This document shows, piece by piece, positions 47,703 through 56,920 of a stretch of DNA of 64,000 nucleotides (the first letter of the stretch is position 1; every line of letters begins with the position of its first letter). This DNA is from an uncultured Chlorobiaceae bacterium (GTDB lineage: Bacteria > Bacteroidota > Chlorobiia > Chlorobiales > Chlorobiaceae). The notes beneath the pieces were generated by a model that had not been told where the DNA came from, did not search any database, and saw only the letters and a program-made list of their open reading frames with translations. Both the position numbers and the translations under genes were made by a program. Location of the stretch: positions 62,001 to 126,000 of the forward strand of contig CAINOC010000014.1 of assembly GCA_903851385.1 (NCBI GenBank). Reading direction: 5' to 3'.

Positions 47703-50124
47703 CTGATTCCTCCTCTCCCCAGATGCGAGCGATGGTTGCCTGAATCTTTTTCTCGAACCGTTCGATCAGCTCGCGATTGGCGGCAACAAGTAATTGTTCG
47801 GCTTCGATCTCGGCGACGATGGATTGCTGGGTTTCGAGGGGTGGAAGAGGAATCAATAGGGAGCGAATGATTGCTTGGCTGATATTAGGTTGAGCCCCGC
47901 CAGTGCTAAGTCCAATCAATTCATCGGTTCGGCTTTTTAATAAGTAGAAAAGGAAATCCGAATTAATAGAGGAGTCGGGTAAGATGCCACAAACGGCCTG
48001 GTTGGTCGCAGCTTCGATCCCAAGGATACCCACTTTCCCAGCTGTGGCACCGTACATTGCGACAAGAACAGTTTTAACTGGGAAAATCTTAGAAGATGAA
48101 TTCCTTAGACCTGATTCTGTAATCCTTTCCTCAACTGTCGTAATTAGGCCTTGGCCTACTTCACCACTTTTTAACCATGGAATTGTCCCGTTCTCGTAGA
48201 ATTCTGTTTTCCCTTTCAAAGGAGTGCCCCCTGAACTTGTCTTCAAAATCTTTCCTAATTCCACCATCGGCCAGTCGGGGTGGATGAGGATGTGGGGGCG
48301 GTAGTTGTCGATGACTGCGCGGGCACCGTCGATGACTTTCTGGTATGCTTCTATCTCTGTAACGATCTCTTTCTGGACCTCCAAGGGAGGAAGGGGGATT
48401 TCATACTCTTTAAGTTTTGAGAAATGCCGTTGATAGCCGCTGCTTATTATAGGTTTAACTTTGAGAATGAAATACAAAAATCGCGGATCAAGATTATCAA
48501 CTGTTTGAAGAATTTTAATTCCATCTGCTCCCTGAGCAAAAGGAGTTTCAACCAACTTAACTGCACAGGTGTGATCCCCGAATATAACCAATGGCTTATT
48601 TGGTCGAACTAAAGCAAATTCATCGTCAGTCCAACCAGCAACATAATCCTGTGACTGATCTATAATTGGAAATCTTCCGATTTCATTAAACGCAGTTTTT
48701 TGAATCTTGACTGGAGGCGTTATTGTATCAACGAGTAAATCGATTTTTATCCATGGGAATTTCGTTGATTGAGGAACACCCTCCCTATACCTCTCCCCGC
48801 TCAAATTATAATCCCCATTCTCCGCAATTTTCTTTTTTGGCACAATCAGCCCTTGCGTGAGTTCCAAATCTTCAACTGATTCATGACCTCGGAGGTTACC
48901 AAGATATTCGGCGATTTCGTTAACGACGATTGGAAGGTCGTTTTTCTTGATTGCGCGTCGTTGTGCGCCGAGTCCGAAGCCGTCGTTGTCTACCTTGAAG
49001 AAGGCGATGGAGTTGCTGTCCCTAGCAATGGATTTGTCAAGAATGATGATGGATGTTTTAACGCCGGAATAGGGCTGGAAGACTCCTGCAGGGAGTGATA
49101 TGACGGCGACGAGGCCGGTATCGACCAGCATTTTACGGAGTTGTTTGTATGCGGTGCCGCTTTGAAAGATGATGCCTTCGGGGACAATGATTGCAGCTCG
49201 TCCGCTTGGTGTAAGGTGCTCTGCCATGTAATCGACGAAGAGCACTTCGCTGCGTGATGCCTGAATAGAAAAACGCTTGTGTGGTTTTATGCCGCCTTTT
49301 GGTGACATGAAGGGGGGATTGGCTAAGATGACGTCGGCGTACTCGTTCCATTTGTCCAGCGAGGTCAGGGTGTCGTACTCTTCAATATGCGGATCGGCGA
49401 AGCCATGCAGGTAGAGGTTTACCAGCGAAAGGCGAACCATATCGGGCGAGATATCGTAGCCGCTGAAGTTCAATGCAAGGCGGCCCTTTTCATCCGGGGT
49501 TAGAGTACTGTTTCCCTCTGCATCACTATTTGCTCGAAGAATGTGCTTGTATGATGAGATAAGAAAGCCAGCCGTTCCACATGCTGGATCAAGGACCTTT
49601 TCGTCTTTCTTTGGGTCGATGATGGTTACCATAAAGTCGATAATATGGCGGGGTGTACGGAACTGCCCTGCATCACCCTGAGAGCCAAGAACAGAGAGCA
49701 GGTATTCGAAGGCATCGCCAAGTCGTTCGGAGTGGTCATACTCAAACTCGTCGATGATTTTGAGGAAACTTTTGAGGGTTTCAGGGTCGCGGTAGGGGAG
49801 ATAGGCGTTCTTGAAGATCGAGCGAAAGAGTGCTGGAATACCGGGGTTTTCCGGCATTGACGCTATCGCCTCGCTATACAAGTTGAGGGTTTCGTGACCT
49901 CCGAGTCCGGAACGCATGAGTTTTGCCCATCCGTAACGGGCAAACTCTTTGGTGAAAAAGCTCCTTTTCCCGCCGAGTTCTTCGCTTTCTGCGTCCATGT
50001 CGTCCATGAACTTGTAGATAAGAGCGATGGTAATCTGTTCAACCTGTGATTTTGGGTCAGGAACTTTACCGACAAGGATATCTCGGGCGGAGTCTATACG
50101 GCGTTTAGTGGCGGAATCGAGCAT
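47692..50124 (-). CDS. hsdMS: Fused Type I modification-specificity protein (HsdM-HsdS)
   Basis: An 810-residue fusion. The N-terminal ~440 residues are a HsdM-type N6-adenine methyltransferase with the SAM motif DPACGTAGFL (179-188) and the catalytic NPPF (269-272). From about 445 two HsdS target-recognition domains follow, each ending in a conserved coil: IPLPPLEVQKEIVTEIEAYQ and IPLPPLETQQSIVAEIEAEQ. Two recognition domains mean a bipartite target site. Methylation would protect host DNA and specificity guide the HsdR subunit. The gene starts 12 bases after hsdR and overlaps the DUF6602 gene by 11. No in-frame stop breaks it. Confidence 0.92.
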   Translation of the reverse strand: MLDSATKRRIDSARDILVGKVPDPKSQVEQITIALIYKFMDDMDAESEELGGKRSFFTKEFARYGWAKLMRSGLGGHETLNLYSEAIASMPENPGIPALFRSIFKNAYLPYRDPETLKSFLKIIDEFEYDHSERLGDAFEYLLSVLGSQGDAGQFRTPRHIIDFMVTIIDPKKDEKVLDPACGTAGFLISSYKHILRANSDAEGNSTLTPDEKGRLALNFSGYDISPDMVRLSLVNLYLHGFADPHIEEYDTLTSLDKWNEYADVILANPPFMSPKGGIKPHKRFSIQASRSEVLFVDYMAEHLTPSGRAAIIVPEGIIFQSGTAYKQLRKMLVDTGLVAVISLPAGVFQPYSGVKTSIIILDKSIARDSNSIAFFKVDNDGFGLGAQRRAIKKNDLPIVVNEIAEYLGNLRGHESVEDLELTQGLIVPKKKIAENGDYNLSGERYREGVPQSTKFPWIKIDLLVDTITPPVKIQKTAFNEIGRFPIIDQSQDYVAGWTDDEFALVRPNKPLVIFGDHTCAVKLVETPFAQGADGIKILQTVDNLDPRFLYFILKVKPIISSGYQRHFSKLKEYEIPLPPLEVQKEIVTEIEAYQKVIDGARAVIDNYRPHILIHPDWPMVELGKILKTSSGGTPLKGKTEFYENGTIPWLKSGEVGQGLITTVEERITESGLRNSSSKIFPVKTVLVAMYGATAGKVGILGIEAATNQAVCGILPDSSINSDFLFYLLKSRTDELIGLSTGGAQPNISQAIIRSLLIPLPPLETQQSIVAEIEAEQLLVAANRELIERFEKKIQATIARIWGEEESDEV

Positions 50125-50136
50125 TGAACGGTTTAT

Positions 50137-52671
50137 TTATGCGGCAAACTGGTTGAGGGAGACGTAGTCTTTTATGTATTCAGGAATAATGATCCGGTAT
50201 TTGTCGGGGACAGCTTTAAGGTCGCGGGTTGAAAATACCGGATTTGTTGCCAACTCCGTAAAGTGTTTTGAATTGATAATCTGACGAATCTTGTCGTCGG
50301 TCGCATAGGCCTTGAAGTAGTGCTTCATGGCGGGGATGGCTTGAGCTTCTTCAGGCTTGTAATCAGCTATGAATTTGGTGAACTCCTCTTCGAGCAGCTC
50401 GTCTTTTGACTTGAAACGGGGTATGAGACCAAAGATTTTCTCAAGAATTTCGCGCAGGGTCAACCGGCGATCAACTGCGGCTGCTTTACGGAGTTTGTTG
50501 AGAGTGTAGTACTCGTTGGGCTTATCGAAGACTTCGGTGTTGACATAATCAATAACCCTGTCCCACTGACCGGCTTCAACACTTGCGGCAATAAAGTCAT
50601 TTTCACGAATAACGTCTTCAAAGCGTTCGAAGAACATCCGGTCGATCTTCATCCCTTCGAGGCCGATAGTTTCTTCTTTTACTGATTTGAGTATGTCTTC
50701 ACCGAGGTGTTCATAACTATGCAATGTTACTTCTGTACCTGTATCGGGGCCATCACTGCCTTTTGAGATTGGCTTGGGAAGCTTGATCTCTTTATCGTAT
50801 TTGAACTTCTCTTCGAAATATTCGCAGTTGGCGAAAAAGTCGAAAAGCATGTAGACGCTTTTTTGCGGATTGCGAATGCTCTCTTTCAGGTTCTCATCAA
50901 AAAGCTGTTCAAGGAAATTGTGCTTTCGGGTGCCACGACCTTTTATCTGGATGAAGTCGGTCGGTGAAAAGATGGGGCGGAAAAGGCCGATATTGAGAAT
51001 ATCGGGGCAGTCGTATCCGGTGGTCATCATGCCGACTGTGACACAGACACGGGCTTTGCTTGTTTTATAGGTCTCAATAAAGTTGCAGGAACCGAGCAGA
51101 TTGTTGTTAGTGAAGTTGATGGTAAACTGCTGGGCATCGGGGATTTGCGAGGTGACCTGTACGGCAAAGTCTGACTGGTATTTGCCCGGAAACATCCTGT
51201 CCGCAATCTGGTTGAGCATCTGTGTGAGACGGGCAGCGTGATGCTGGCTGACAGAAAACACAATTGACTTGCCTATTTCACCGCTGACCGGGTCGCGCAG
51301 GGCGTGCTCAAGGAGTGTTTTGCACAGGAGCATGTTTGTAGCGTCAGAAAAGAAGCGCTTTTCAAATGCCCGTAGTTTGAAGGCCTCTTCCTTGTCTTCA
51401 CCTTCGCTGTCGGTAATGGTGACAATGAATCCTTTTTCGGAAAGGAGCTCTGTGGTAATTCCGGTTCGTGCATCAACCACGGTCGGAGTGATAAGGAAGC
51501 CCTCTTTTACACCGTCAAGCAGTGAGTATCGGAATGTTGGCTGACCGTTTTCGCAACCGAAGGTCCGGTAAGTGTCGAGCAGCATGCGCCGTTCTATCTC
51601 GCGTGGGTCTTTTGCTGACTTGCTTTCATTTTTAACCTTTTTGAGATAGTCGCGAGGTGTGGCGGTGAGGCCGAGTTTATACCCGATAAAGTAGTCGAAG
51701 ACGGCGCGTGCGTTCCCGCCAATGGAGCGATGTGCCTCGTCGGAAATGACCAGATCGAAGTCAGTCGGTGAAAAGAGCTGCCGGTACTTGTTGTTGAAAA
51801 GCAGGGACTGAACGGTGGTGACAACGATTTCTGCGCGGCGCCAATCATCGCGATTCTCTTTGTAGACGACCGTTTTGCAATCGTTGGAAAGAACGGCTAT
51901 AAAAGATTTCTTTGCCTGATCTTCGAGTTCAAGGCGGTCAACAAGGAAGAGAACTCGACGGGCATTGCTGGTTCTGAGAAAGAGCTTTATTATTGCTGCA
52001 GCTACCAGGGTTTTACCGGTGCCGGTTGCCATTTCAAAAAGAAAACGGTCTTTCCCCTCTTTGACTGCCTGCTGCAGAGCAACAATAGCGTTCAATTGGT
52101 ATGGACGCAGGAATCGAAGCTTGTTGGCCTGGATGTATCCTGAACGTTCTGCCTCATTTTGCCAACCGGCTTCAGCGGCATAGTTCGGGCGTTGGGTTAA
52201 CGCAATATAGTCGGAAGCAATCTTCTCGTCGAGGAGACGCTGCGGGTCGTTTATAATTTTTTGGTAGCCGGTAACGGAATCGGGAGTTGGAAACGATGAA
52301 ATGATATAGGGGTTGCCACGTTCAAGATCCCAGAAATAGTGAAGGTTGCCGTTTGAGAGAATGACAAAACGGCAGTTTTGGGAACGGGCATATTTTCGAG
52401 CCTGTTCTTTGCCGATCAGCGGATCTTTCTCCTCTGACTTTGCTTCGAGCACAATGAAGGGAAAGCCTTTCTCGTTGAGAAGAAGAAAGTCAATAAACCC
52501 TCTGGAAAGCTTTTCAAAGTTGTTGCCAAGTGCATCAAGGTCCTGCATTTGTATTGCAACCTTTGGCTCAAGCTGGATATTGGGAGGCAGGTTTCTTTCA
52601 GCAAAGAAGCGCCAGCCGGAAGCTTCAAGCAGCTTGTTGATTTTGATACGCGCATCAGCTTCCTTCCCCAT
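50137..52671 (-). CDS. hsdR: Type I restriction enzyme subunit R
   Basis: The DNA-translocating and cutting subunit, 844 residues from ATG 52671, chosen because AGGGA lies 5 bases before it; the longer frame starts with TTG 52719. The N-terminal nuclease shows Asp61 (FIDFLL) and Glu76-x-Lys78 (VLEAKS). The helicase has Walker A ATGTGKT (215-221), DEAH (311-314), LTATP and a C-terminal RecA lobe with RPIFSPTDFIQIKGRGTR. A C-terminal domain contacts the methyltransferase. It heads the operon with hsdMS and the DUF6602 gene. Confidence 0.93.
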   Translation of the reverse strand: MGKEADARIKINKLLEASGWRFFAERNLPPNIQLEPKVAIQMQDLDALGNNFEKLSRGFIDFLLLNEKGFPFIVLEAKSEEKDPLIGKEQARKYARSQNCRFVILSNGNLHYFWDLERGNPYIISSFPTPDSVTGYQKIINDPQRLLDEKIASDYIALTQRPNYAAEAGWQNEAERSGYIQANKLRFLRPYQLNAIVALQQAVKEGKDRFLFEMATGTGKTLVAAAIIKLFLRTSNARRVLFLVDRLELEDQAKKSFIAVLSNDCKTVVYKENRDDWRRAEIVVTTVQSLLFNNKYRQLFSPTDFDLVISDEAHRSIGGNARAVFDYFIGYKLGLTATPRDYLKKVKNESKSAKDPREIERRMLLDTYRTFGCENGQPTFRYSLLDGVKEGFLITPTVVDARTGITTELLSEKGFIVTITDSEGEDKEEAFKLRAFEKRFFSDATNMLLCKTLLEHALRDPVSGEIGKSIVFSVSQHHAARLTQMLNQIADRMFPGKYQSDFAVQVTSQIPDAQQFTINFTNNNLLGSCNFIETYKTSKARVCVTVGMMTTGYDCPDILNIGLFRPIFSPTDFIQIKGRGTRKHNFLEQLFDENLKESIRNPQKSVYMLFDFFANCEYFEEKFKYDKEIKLPKPISKGSDGPDTGTEVTLHSYEHLGEDILKSVKEETIGLEGMKIDRMFFERFEDVIRENDFIAASVEAGQWDRVIDYVNTEVFDKPNEYYTLNKLRKAAAVDRRLTLREILEKIFGLIPRFKSKDELLEEEFTKFIADYKPEEAQAIPAMKHYFKAYATDDKIRQIINSKHFTELATNPVFSTRDLKAVPDKYRIIIPEYIKDYVSLNQFAA

Positions 52672-52772
52672 ACTTGTCCCTGTTTTTCTGCCTTCTGGTT
52701 GAAAGATAGACTGAGCCAAAGAATTAGATTGGCGCCATAATGAAACCTGCTGTTATTTACGAAAAAGTCCCT

Positions 52773-53094
52773 TCAATTAAAAGAAATGCAGTGGGTTACC
52801 ATATCACTCACATCTCTATCCAAAACAAAATTTATGTTCCTCGCAGGGAAAAAAAGCGCTGAGGGGATTAGGTCGGCCTTTCCGTATTGGCGCAATTTCA
52901 TATTCTGAACTACTTGGTGCTGACTTAGTGCCAACTTGGTGCCGACTTGCTCGGTGACTTGCGCGACTTGTATGGATAATGCTTCGGCAAGTTCTTCCAA
53001 CGACTTTTTTTTCAATACGTTATTACTTGCTATGACTTGCGCGGTAATGTTCTCTTCTGTCGATCCAGGTTGAACCGGTCGCCATTACGTTTGT
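52773..53094 (-). pseudogene. Remnant of an AlbA/Schlafen-type ATP-binding protein C-terminus
   Basis: The frame reads EENITAQVIASNN, then SIQVAQVTEQVGTKLALSQHQV. The repeated QVxxQV wording resembles the linker before the winged helix at the C-terminal end of AlbA_2/AAA_4 (COG2865) proteins. No start or main domain is present, and downstream similarity fades. A neighbouring frame carries more gene-like text (LYKRNGDRFNLDRQ), suggesting frameshifts. The rest of 52720-53359 holds nothing else clear except the rsh promoter region. Confidence 0.4.
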
Positions 53095-53280
53095 ATAGAT
53101 GAACCGGCATCCTGCCTGAATTCCGGTGATCTGAGCCTGCTTTTGACGCAGAGCTCATAAAAGCAGCTTTCTTATTGCCTGATGCACTCTGTTTTGTATG
53201 TTACTTAATGGTACTTTTTTATCTATTTGGGACTTTTTTGTGATGAAAAGTCTGTAAGCTGTGTTTATATATAAGACTGA

Positions 53281-53312
53281 TACTGTGTACATTATAGAAT
53301 AAGTACACAGTA
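53281..53312. promoter_or_regulatory. Operator-like inverted repeat upstream of rsh
   Basis: TACTGTGTAC (53281-53290) and GTACACAGTA (53303-53312) are exact reverse complements separated by the AT-rich ATTATAGAATAA, which could hold a -10 element. It ends 47 bases before the rsh start. Confidence 0.55.
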
Positions 53313-53359
53313 CTGCCCCCCTTATCTTTTAACAGGTTTTTTTCGGGAGTTTGTTAGCG

Positions 53360-55561
53360 ATGTTAGCCCAGATTGAGAAGGATCATTACGATAAACTCCA
53401 CGAGATACTTGCGCTTTCCCGCCGGAATCTTAAAAACTTCGATGAATCTCTGATTCAGCGGGCTTTTTTTATGTGCTATCGGGCACATGAGGGAGAAAAA
53501 AGGGCTTCAGGGGAGCCTTTTTTCTATCATCCTGTTGAAGTTGCCACCATTCTCCTCAATGAACTTCCTCTTGATGGTGTCTCTGTTGCGGCGGCTCTCC
53601 TGCATGATGTTATTGAGGATAGCGGCTATACCTTTGAAGATATTGTAGCTGAACTTGGTGTTGAGGTTGCCGAAATTGTTGAGGGGCTTACCAAGATTTC
53701 GGGCATCATGATCAACCGGGAGACGACCCAGGCTGAAGGCTTTCGCAAGATGCTGCTTTCGATGGTGAAGGATATACGGGTTATTCTCATAAAGTTCTGC
53801 GATCGGCTGCATAACATGAGAACGCTTGAATCTCTTCCGGAGCATCGTCGCTTGAAGATTGCTCTTGAAACAAGGGATATCTACGCTCCTTTGGCGCATC
53901 GGTTCGGTCTTGGAAAGATGAAGGTTGAGTTTGAAAACCTTGCGCTCAAATATATTGACCCCGAAATGTATGACTTTCTGATGAAGAAGGTTCGCTTGAG
54001 CAGGGGAGAGAGGGTTAACTATCTGAGTAAAATGATAGTTCCCATCAAGGCTGATCTTGAAAAACAGGGCTTCAAGGTGGCAGTGGACGGTCGGGCAAAG
54101 CATCTTTTTTCGATATACAACAAGATGCGCAGCAAGAACAAGACGTTTGAGGATATTCACGATCTCTATGGTATCCGAGTCATTGTCGATACGGAGCGTA
54201 TTGCCGACTGCTTTGCGGTCTATGGCTTTATTACACAGAAATACCCGCCTATTCCGCAACATTTCAAGGACTATATTTCCATACCGAAACATAATGGATA
54301 CCAGTCTCTCCATTCAGCCATTATAGGTCCGAGAGGCCACATGATTGAGTTGCAGATCCGTACACAGCGTATGCATGAGTTTGCTGAGCTTGGAGTTGCT
54401 GCCCATTGGCGATATAAGGAAAAAATATCACGTGATGATGCCAACGTTGATTCTTTTCTGCGCTGGGCCAGAGAGCTGATCAAGGATGCCAATTCTGCGG
54501 CAGAATTTATGGAGGGATTCAAGCTCAATCTCTACCATGATGAAATCTACGTTTTTACTCCGAAAGGGGATATGAAAACCATGCCTGCTGGCGCGACCCC
54601 GATTGATTTTGCCTATGCGATTCATACTGAGGTTGGAAACGGTTGTATCGGCTCCAAGGTTAACGGCAAGATTGTTCGTCTGAATGCGGTGCTGAAATCC
54701 GGTGACAGGGTGGAGATCATCACATCCAAAAACCAGAAGCCGAAATCCGATTGGCTGAAAATAGTTGTTACACAGCGAGCCAAGCTTAAAATTCGATCTG
54801 CCATCAATGAGGAACGGCGGATTCAGATTGAAAAGGGCCGGGGCATGTGGGAAAAAATGCTTACCGGAACCAAAAAACTTCTTTCTGATAATGATATCAT
54901 TCGGCAGGTTAAGCGATATGGTATCAAGACCCCTGCAGATTTCTTCAGTGCTCTTGCCAGTCAGCAGATCAACGGTGAAGAGGTCATTGAGCGTGTAACA
55001 AGCGCCCGAAAGGAAGAGCCTGCTGCAAAATCTGCCACTGACGAAGCCCGTGAAGTTGAGGATTATCTGCAGAAAGCCCGGCAGGAGCAGGAACAGGAAG
55101 GTGTGGTGTCCAAAAAGGATGAGGTTATTATTGCCGGCATGAGCAATATCGCATATTCCTACGCTAAATGCTGTCAGCCGGTGCCCGGTGATGATGTGAT
55201 TGGATTTGTGACAACAGAGGGTGTTGTTAAAATTCACCGCAAAAACTGTGTCAATGTCAGCAATGAAAATCTTCAGAAAAGTGAGCGGGTTGTCTCTGTT
55301 TCATGGAACCGGAAGGTTGAGACCGATTTTCTTGCTGGTATAAAGATTGTCGGTGAAGATCGTATTGGCATTATCAACCAGATTACCACGGTCATCTCAA
55401 AATTTGATACCAATATCCGCAGTATTTCGCTTCATGCCCGCGATGGGATGTTTGTCGGTACGCTCATGATCTATGTGCGTAACGCCGACAAGCTGAGCTC
55501 TCTGATGGACAAGGTGAAAAAAGTTCAGGGAGTCTTTTCGGTTGAGCGTCTTATAAGCTGA
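53360..55561 (+). CDS. rsh: Bifunctional (p)ppGpp synthetase/hydrolase (RelA/SpoT homologue)
   Basis: Makes and breaks the alarmone (p)ppGpp in the stringent response. 733 residues from ATG 53360. The hydrolase HD domain has YHPVEVA, HDVIED (82-87) and DRLHNMRTL, so hydrolysis should be active. The synthetase has GRAKHLFSIYNKM, GIRVIVD, NGYQSLHSA and ELQIRT. TGS (EIYVFTPKGDMKTMP) and a C-terminal ACT domain (IGIINQITTVISKFDTNIRSI) follow. It is the only RelA/SpoT protein here and probably serves both functions. A strong inverted repeat lies in its promoter region. Confidence 0.95.
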   Translation: MLAQIEKDHYDKLHEILALSRRNLKNFDESLIQRAFFMCYRAHEGEKRASGEPFFYHPVEVATILLNELPLDGVSVAAALLHDVIEDSGYTFEDIVAELGVEVAEIVEGLTKISGIMINRETTQAEGFRKMLLSMVKDIRVILIKFCDRLHNMRTLESLPEHRRLKIALETRDIYAPLAHRFGLGKMKVEFENLALKYIDPEMYDFLMKKVRLSRGERVNYLSKMIVPIKADLEKQGFKVAVDGRAKHLFSIYNKMRSKNKTFEDIHDLYGIRVIVDTERIADCFAVYGFITQKYPPIPQHFKDYISIPKHNGYQSLHSAIIGPRGHMIELQIRTQRMHEFAELGVAAHWRYKEKISRDDANVDSFLRWARELIKDANSAAEFMEGFKLNLYHDEIYVFTPKGDMKTMPAGATPIDFAYAIHTEVGNGCIGSKVNGKIVRLNAVLKSGDRVEIITSKNQKPKSDWLKIVVTQRAKLKIRSAINEERRIQIEKGRGMWEKMLTGTKKLLSDNDIIRQVKRYGIKTPADFFSALASQQINGEEVIERVTSARKEEPAAKSATDEAREVEDYLQKARQEQEQEGVVSKKDEVIIAGMSNIAYSYAKCCQPVPGDDVIGFVTTEGVVKIHRKNCVNVSNENLQKSERVVSVSWNRKVETDFLAGIKIVGEDRIGIINQITTVISKFDTNIRSISLHARDGMFVGTLMIYVRNADKLSSLMDKVKKVQGVFSVERLIS

Positions 55562-55563
55562 GC

Positions 55564-55582
55564 GCGTTTCGTTACGAAACGC
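55564..55582. terminator. Hairpin just after rsh
   Basis: GCGTTTCG and CGAAACGC pair perfectly around TTA, 2 bases after the rsh stop. No T tract follows, so it may protect the mRNA end or be a weak terminator. Confidence 0.4.
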
Positions 55583-55790
55583 CACCCCTGGTTGCCATGT
55601 TTAAAAATGTTTTATCGCTGCTGTTCTGTAAGAAATCGGTATTCGTATATTGGTTTTTATCAACAAACCGGTGGGGAATGACTGACCAACAAAATAGCAG
55701 GGCATAGAAAAAAAAGCTTTGATTATCCTGTTTAAATGTTTTTTTACAGTCAGTTGTACCATCACTCAATCAATTTAGTAGAGAGTAGTT

Positions 55791-56888
55791 ATGAAAAAAA
55801 CAGCATTATACTCATGGCATGAACAGGCTGGAGCAAAAATTATTGACTTTGGCGGTTATCTGATGCCGGTACAGTATTCCGGAATTATTGCCGAGCATAA
55901 GGCTGTTAGAAATGCAGCAGGGTTGTTTGATGTTTCTCATATGGGAAACTTTTACGTTAAAGGCACTCGAGCAAAGGATTTTCTCCAGTCCGTCACGACC
56001 AACGACCTTGAAAAACTGGAAGCAGGTTTTGCGCAATACAATCTTCTGCTTTATCCTCATGGAGGTATTGTAGATGATCTTATTATCTACCGCATTGATA
56101 GCGATACCTATTTTCTTATAGTCAATGCAAGCAATGCGCCAAAAGATTTCGCATGGCTGCAGCAGCATATCACAGCTTTTGAAGGAGTTACCCTCGAAGA
56201 TCATACAGACACTCTTTCATTGATTGCTCTTCAGGGGCCGGTAGCTCTCGATATTCTCAAAATCGTTTTCCCTTCTCTTGCTATAGAATCACTTGGATCG
56301 TTTCAGTTTTGTAACACCTCATTTCAGGGTTCCGATCTTATGATTGCAAGAACCGGCTATACTGGTGAAAAGGGTGTGGAAATCTGTCTCCCGAATGAGA
56401 TTGCTTTGCCCTTATGGCAGGCCCTTATTGATGCTGGCAAGGAGTTTGGTATTCAGCCCATAGGGCTTGGAGCGCGTGATACTCTCCGTCTTGAAATGGG
56501 TTACTCTCTCTATGGTCATGAGATTGATCAAGACACAAACCCGCTTGAGGCAAGGCTGAAATGGGTGGTGAAAATGAAGAAAGGACATTTTATCGGTAAA
56601 GAGGCATGCGAGCAGGTTGAACTCAATTTGACCCGTGGAGTTGCTGGCTTCAGTCTTGATGGCCGGGTTCTACCCCGCCAGGGTTTTAAGGTGTACAATA
56701 CCGACCGGCAGGAAATTGGCTGGGTGTGCAGTGGCACTCTTTCACCAACGCTTCAGGAGCCGATAGGCACCTGCAATATTGTGCGCGAATATATAACTCC
56801 GGGAACAGCCATTCTCGTTGAGGTTCGAGGGACTTTCCATACTGGAGTGATCAGGGCTCTGCCTTTTGTTACAACATCCCTAAGCTGA
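55791..56888 (+). CDS. gcvT: Aminomethyltransferase (glycine cleavage system T protein)
   Basis: Transfers the methylene group from lipoyl-bound aminomethyl to tetrahydrofolate in glycine cleavage. 365 residues, normal length. Recognisable parts are VQYSGIIAEHKAVRNAAGLFDVSHMG near the start, VDDLIIYRI, the RTGYTGEKGVEI folate-site segment and GLGARDTLRLEMGYSLYGHEID. The C-terminal barrel domain is complete. No glycine riboswitch is seen in the 229-base gap upstream. gcvH and gcvP are not in the window; ftsK follows after 32 bases. Confidence 0.95.
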   Translation: MKKTALYSWHEQAGAKIIDFGGYLMPVQYSGIIAEHKAVRNAAGLFDVSHMGNFYVKGTRAKDFLQSVTTNDLEKLEAGFAQYNLLLYPHGGIVDDLIIYRIDSDTYFLIVNASNAPKDFAWLQQHITAFEGVTLEDHTDTLSLIALQGPVALDILKIVFPSLAIESLGSFQFCNTSFQGSDLMIARTGYTGEKGVEICLPNEIALPLWQALIDAGKEFGIQPIGLGARDTLRLEMGYSLYGHEIDQDTNPLEARLKWVVKMKKGHFIGKEACEQVELNLTRGVAGFSLDGRVLPRQGFKVYNTDRQEIGWVCSGTLSPTLQEPIGTCNIVREYITPGTAILVEVRGTFHTGVIRALPFVTTSLS

Positions 56889-56920
56889 CAGTAAAAAGGT
56901 ATCAAGGAGCGATTGCACAG

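Noticed and set aside
52900-53045. Tandem ACTTGnnnn repeats as a possible CRISPR or satellite
   Set aside because: The units are 9-12 bases, irregular, without unique spacers, and are explained by the QVxxQV peptide repeat of the gene remnant.
53507-54313. 268-codon minus-strand frame inside rsh
   Set aside because: It is a shadow of the well-supported rsh gene; no recognisable protein.
55572-55769. 65-codon minus-strand frame in the rsh-gcvT gap
   Set aside because: No similarity, no ribosome-binding site, overlaps the post-rsh hairpin.
55562-55790. Glycine riboswitch before gcvT
   Set aside because: No tandem aptamer-like conserved segments could be found in the gap.
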